Positions 63,856-64,000 of a stretch of 64,000 nucleotides of DNA are shown here, piece by piece. The position numbers and the translations under genes were made by a program. The notes under the pieces were generated by a model that was not told the DNA's origin, did no database searches, and saw nothing but the letters and a program-made list of their open reading frames with translations. Source of the DNA: Rhynchopus sp. YZ270_cl-10 (lineage: Eukaryota > Euglenozoa > Diplonemea > Diplonemida > Diplonemidae); contig OZ037913.1 in the NCBI GenBank assembly GCA_964035575.1, forward strand, positions 1,054,001-1,118,000. The letters are read 5' to 3'. Position 1 is the stretch's first letter, and the number at the start of each line of letters is the position of its first letter.

Positions 63856-64000
63856 ATAAACTTTTCTTTTTTGTTGATCCCCTTTATGTCTATGCCATCA
63901 ATCTATTTGAATGCATAATATTATGCTGAAACACTATTTAGTGACAAAACGACTGCACCCCTTCATAGAAACAAAACTTTTTCACTTTCAACTTCACATT

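Larger units (their letters stand above)
55426..64000. other. Gene-free region rich in inverted-repeat elements
   Basis: I recognise no gene in 8.6 kb. Elements listed separately lie at 55695-56594, 58003-60915, 60712-60769 and 61261-61494, with hairpin-family copies near 63014 (5' half), 63103, 63618, 63750 and 63821. From about 58960 to 60600 the DNA loses its long homopolymers and looks more coding-like, but no protein could be recognised. Confidence 0.65.

Overview
The window is nuclear DNA of a free-living-type protist. It carries compact genes interrupted by short GT-AG introns (42-537 bp, almost always with a GTATG donor). Coding DNA is GC-rich, spacers are T-rich with many homopolymer runs, and the standard genetic code fits. 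I recognise 14 protein-coding loci and all 14 lie on the + strand. Most start codons are preceded, within about 2-60 nt, by a pyrimidine tract ending in (C/T)AG. Together these suggest co-directional, possibly polycistronic and trans-spliced genes, as in euglenozoans or dinoflagellate relatives. That placement is an inference and no spliced-leader gene was found.

Layout. 2-6861: STE20/MST-like pseudokinase fused to about seven C-CAP/TBCC-type repeats, with an internal exon duplication, followed by a 110-bp hAT-type MITE. 8386-9841: NDR/LATS kinase. 10321-11537: a 1.2-kb nested inverted-repeat element holding a CpG-rich palindromic array and a 9-bp minisatellite. 11571-20088: RMND5/Gid2-like E3 subunit, a charged repeat protein, a membrane J protein and an EF-hand coiled-coil protein. 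20609-26319: membrane-anchored TPR co-chaperone, an unknown gene and an ankyrin/multi-TM protein. 28723-29586: TLC-domain membrane protein. 31125-38083 and 39934-47890: two giant paralogous single-pass receptors (PAN/Apple repeats, EGF-like, C-type lectin-like, TM, PDZ-like and a long cytoplasmic tail). 51518-52174: glutathione S-transferase. 53109-55425: F-box protein with a polytopic membrane domain. 55426-64000: gene-free DNA rich in MITE-like elements and minisatellites.

The most interesting non-coding signal is a dispersed family of small hairpins in the spacers. At least 17 copies share a constant apical loop (ACGAGAG or close) and a constant stem base (GGTG or GATG with CATCTT). Their upper stems differ in sequence but keep pairing (CTAAGC/GCTTAG, CTGAGC/GCTCAG, TGTGC/GCACA). 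Most are followed by an A-rich then T-rich tail like TTATAAACTTTTCTTT. Every copy I found has the same orientation as the genes. Several further repeat families with hairpin potential occur in the same spacers. This looks like a structured RNA element acting in transcripts rather than ordinary transposon debris, although it could spread as a mobile unit.

Genes and context: the kinase, E3 subunit, chaperones, GST and TLC protein are housekeeping or signalling functions with no evident shared pathway. The two receptor paralogs are the only clear functional pair. No gene was recognised on the - strand, and no tRNA, rRNA or CRISPR was seen.
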